Below are positions 30,017 to 31,231 of a DNA stretch of 31,231 bases, one piece after another (the stretch's first letter is position 1; each line of letters opens with the position of its first letter). Below the pieces are notes generated by a model. The model saw only the letters and a list, made by a program, of their open reading frames with translations. It did not search any database and had not been told where the DNA came from. Source of the DNA: Candidatus Glassbacteria bacterium RIFCSPLOWO2_12_FULL_58_11 (GTDB lineage Bacteria; Gemmatimonadota; Glassbacteria; GWA2-58-10). A program made the position numbers and the translations under genes. The stretch spans positions 20,049 through 51,279 of the forward strand of contig MFIX01000200.1 of NCBI GenBank assembly GCA_001780825.1, in the 5' to 3' direction.

Positions 30017-30637
30017 TCACTTTTTCTTGTAAACGGTCACCAGGCCGCTGGTCGGTCCAGGCACAGCGCCGCGGACAAAGAGGCAATTCCTGCCGGAGTC
30101 CACCTTGGCGACTTTAAGGTTCAACGCTTTCTGATTGGTATTGCCATACTGGCCCGGCAGCTTCAGGTTCTTCCAGCAGCGGGACGGATCGGCGGAGGAG
30201 CCGACCGAGCCGGGGACACGGTGCGAGGTGTTGCCGTGGGTTTCATCGCCGCCGCTGTGTCCGTGGCGCTTCACCACGCCCTGGAAACCGCGGCCCTTGA
30301 TCACACCGCCTACATCCACACCCTCGCCTACATTGAATATCTCGGTGTTCAATTCCTGTCCCAGCTCGTAACCCTCGACAGTTTCCACCCGGAATTCCTT
30401 CAAAACCTGCGGGAAATAGTTCTCGAACTTCTTCAAATGCCCCTTGAGCGGCCGGATGACATTCTTTTCCTTCCGCTGGCCGAAACCGACCTGCAGGGCG
30501 TTGTACCCATCCTTGTCTGCGGTCTTGATCTGGATGATCTTGCAGGGTCCGGCCTGGATGACAGTGACCGGAATCATCAAGCCCTGCTCATCGAAGATTC
30601 TTGTCATCCCGATTTTTTTTCCAATCAATCCGAGCAT
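30017..30637 (-). CDS. rplC: 50S ribosomal protein L3
   Basis: The protein is 206 aa from the ATG at 30637 (MLGLIGKKIGMTRIFDEQGL), preceded by AGAGGA. An in-frame start at 30676 adds 13 residues that overlap this ribosome-binding site. The extension that reaches the peptidyl-transferase centre reads RHGHSGGDETHGNTSHRVPG. L3 starts 50S assembly together with L24. The 67-nt spacer before it contains a perfect 8-bp hairpin. Confidence 0.97.
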   Translation of the reverse strand: MLGLIGKKIGMTRIFDEQGLMIPVTVIQAGPCKIIQIKTADKDGYNALQVGFGQRKEKNVIRPLKGHLKKFENYFPQVLKEFRVETVEGYELGQELNTEIFNVGEGVDVGGVIKGRGFQGVVKRHGHSGGDETHGNTSHRVPGSVGSSADPSRCWKNLKLPGQYGNTNQKALNLKVAKVDSGRNCLFVRGAVPGPTSGLVTVYKKK

Positions 30638-30674
30638 TACTTCCTCTTTGAGGCGTACGGTTATTCTGCGGTTC

Positions 30675-30696
30675 ACACCGGCGATTCGGCCGGTGT
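30675..30696. other. Perfect 8-bp stem-loop in the rpsJ-rplC spacer
   Basis: ACACCGGC-GATTCG-GCCGGTGT gives eight perfect pairs and a 6-nt loop shortly after the rpsJ stop. There is no U-tract, so it is not an intrinsic terminator. Confidence 0.5.
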
Positions 30697-30704
30697 CGGC
30701 ACTG

Positions 30705-31013
30705 TTAAACCTTGATCTCGATGTCCACGCCGGCCGGCAGATCGAGCTTGGTAAGGGCGTCGATAGTCTGCGGCTTGCTGTTGTGGATCTCGATCAGCCG
30801 TTTGTGCACTTTAATCTCGAACTGCTCGCGGCTTTTCTTGTCGATATTGGGCGACCGGTTGACCGTATAGACGCTGCGCTTGGTCGGCAGCGGGATCGGC
30901 CCGACCACCTCGGCCCCGGAGCCGACCGCGGTTTTGAAAATGGCCTCGGTCGAACGGTCGATCAGGGCATGATCGAAAGATTTGAGCCTGATGCGAATCT
31001 TCTGTCCCTGCAC
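30705..31013 (-). CDS. rpsJ: 30S ribosomal protein S10 (NusE)
   Basis: The protein is 102 aa. It starts at GTG with AGAGG 5 nt upstream (VQGQKIRIRLKSFDHALIDR). The middle phrase GPIPLPTKRSVYTVNRSPNI is diagnostic. Besides its 30S head role, S10 pairs with NusB/NusG in transcription antitermination and transcription-translation coupling. It is the first gene of the array after tuf, with a 160-nt leader that contains two inverted repeats. Confidence 0.98.
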   Translation of the reverse strand: MQGQKIRIRLKSFDHALIDRSTEAIFKTAVGSGAEVVGPIPLPTKRSVYTVNRSPNIDKKSREQFEIKVHKRLIEIHNSKPQTIDALTKLDLPAGVDIEIKV

Positions 31014-31034
31014 GGATGCCTCTTCTGCTTGAGG

Positions 31035-31063
31035 GGGCGCTGAAAAGCTGTTTTCAACCGCCC
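31035..31063 (-). promoter_or_regulatory. Leader hairpin upstream of rpsJ
   Basis: GGGCG-C-TGAAAA-GCTG-TTTTCA-AC-CGCCC forms 5+6 pairs with a small internal loop and a tetraloop, ending about 20 nt upstream of the rpsJ start codon. No U-tract follows. It is a candidate target for r-protein feedback on the S10 operon, by analogy with the E. coli S10 leader; no sequence similarity to that leader is claimed. Confidence 0.4.
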
Positions 31064-31094
31064 TTGAAGTTAAATTTTCTGCTCACCAGGCTGC

Positions 31095-31130
31095 CAAGGT
31101 CAGTCAACCCGGCCTGTCAGCCGGACCTTG
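31095..31130 (-). other. Compound inverted repeat between tuf and rpsJ
   Basis: CAAGGT (31095-31100) pairs with ACCTTG (31125-31130), and inside it CCGGC (31109-31113) pairs with GCCGG (31120-31124), leaving a one-sided 8-nt bulge. It follows the tuf stop by about 45 nt. Without a U-tract it may be a tuf 3' structure or part of the rpsJ leader. Confidence 0.4.
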
Positions 31131-31173
31131 CCAGTGCTATCCGGAATTTCCGAACTTTCCATTAAGCCTTGAA

Positions 31174-31231
31174 TTACTCGATGATTTCCACGACCACGCC
31201 GGCGCCCACTGTCCGGCCGCCCTCGCGTATC
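31174..31231 (-). CDS. tuf: Elongation factor Tu, C-terminal end only
   Basis: The last 18 codons before a TAA at 31174-31176 read IREGGRTVGAGVVVEIIE, the conserved C-terminus of EF-Tu. The rest lies beyond the right edge. tuf directly before rpsJ is the common str-S10 arrangement. EF-Tu carries aminoacyl-tRNA to the ribosome. Confidence 0.93.
   Translation of the reverse strand, partial: IREGGRTVGAGVVVEIIE

Noticed and set aside
1..31231. Search for tRNA/rRNA genes, CRISPR arrays, insertion sequences, prophage or replication origin
   Set aside because: No cloverleaf, rRNA segment, regularly spaced repeat, transposase, integrase or iteron cluster was recognised by eye.

Overview
The window is a bacterial chromosome segment, roughly 60% G+C by eye, with no complete mobile element, tRNA, rRNA or CRISPR array that I can see. 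An LptD-type outer-membrane LPS assembly protein, TatC, several lipoprotein or exported proteins and a GWxTD-domain protein point to a diderm (Gram-negative) organism. The GWxTD protein, the DUF6599 lipoprotein, the short zinc-type S14 and S4, and the short form of LptD are a mix I associate with the FCB superphylum and neighbouring candidate phyla. That placement is inference and no single phylum can be named from this window.

Layout. Positions 1-1740 (-) hold the 5' part of a TPR/GWxTD exported protein that runs off the left edge. Positions 2029-6601 (-) hold a compact set: DUF6599 lipoprotein, DUF362 lipoprotein, a NapH-NapG-like membrane iron-sulfur fusion, then LarE (PP-loop sulfur transferase), closed by a strong intrinsic terminator. 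A sugar-nucleotide epimerase (-) and a class-III aminotransferase (+) are divergent around a good sigma70-like promoter. The aminotransferase is followed by a two-hairpin intergenic repeat and a terminator. tatC-lptD (-) are divergent from mazG (+), which converges, with overlapping stop codons, on a GHL10-type glycoside-hydrolase-like gene (-).

Positions 15318-31231 (-) are the tail of tuf followed by one long ribosomal array in classical S10-spc-alpha order: rpsJ rplC rplD rplW rplB rpsS rplV rpsC rplP rpmC rpsQ rplN rplX rplE rpsN rpsH rplF rplR rpsE rpmD rplO secY map infA rpmJ rpsM rpsK rpsD rpoA rplQ. It ends at an intrinsic terminator. adk, often found between secY and map, is absent there. 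The array has no other breaks, but many spacers (60-130 nt) carry perfect GC-rich stem-loops, and the rpoA ribosome-binding site lies inside an inverted repeat.

The part most likely to hold unreported biology is the DUF6599-DUF362-NapHG-LarE set. Three of its four products look exported or membrane-bound, and the iron-sulfur protein has six ferredoxin-type four-cysteine motifs on two domains separated by an internal twin-arginine helix. It reads like a single-chain electron conduit serving periplasmic proteins of unknown function.
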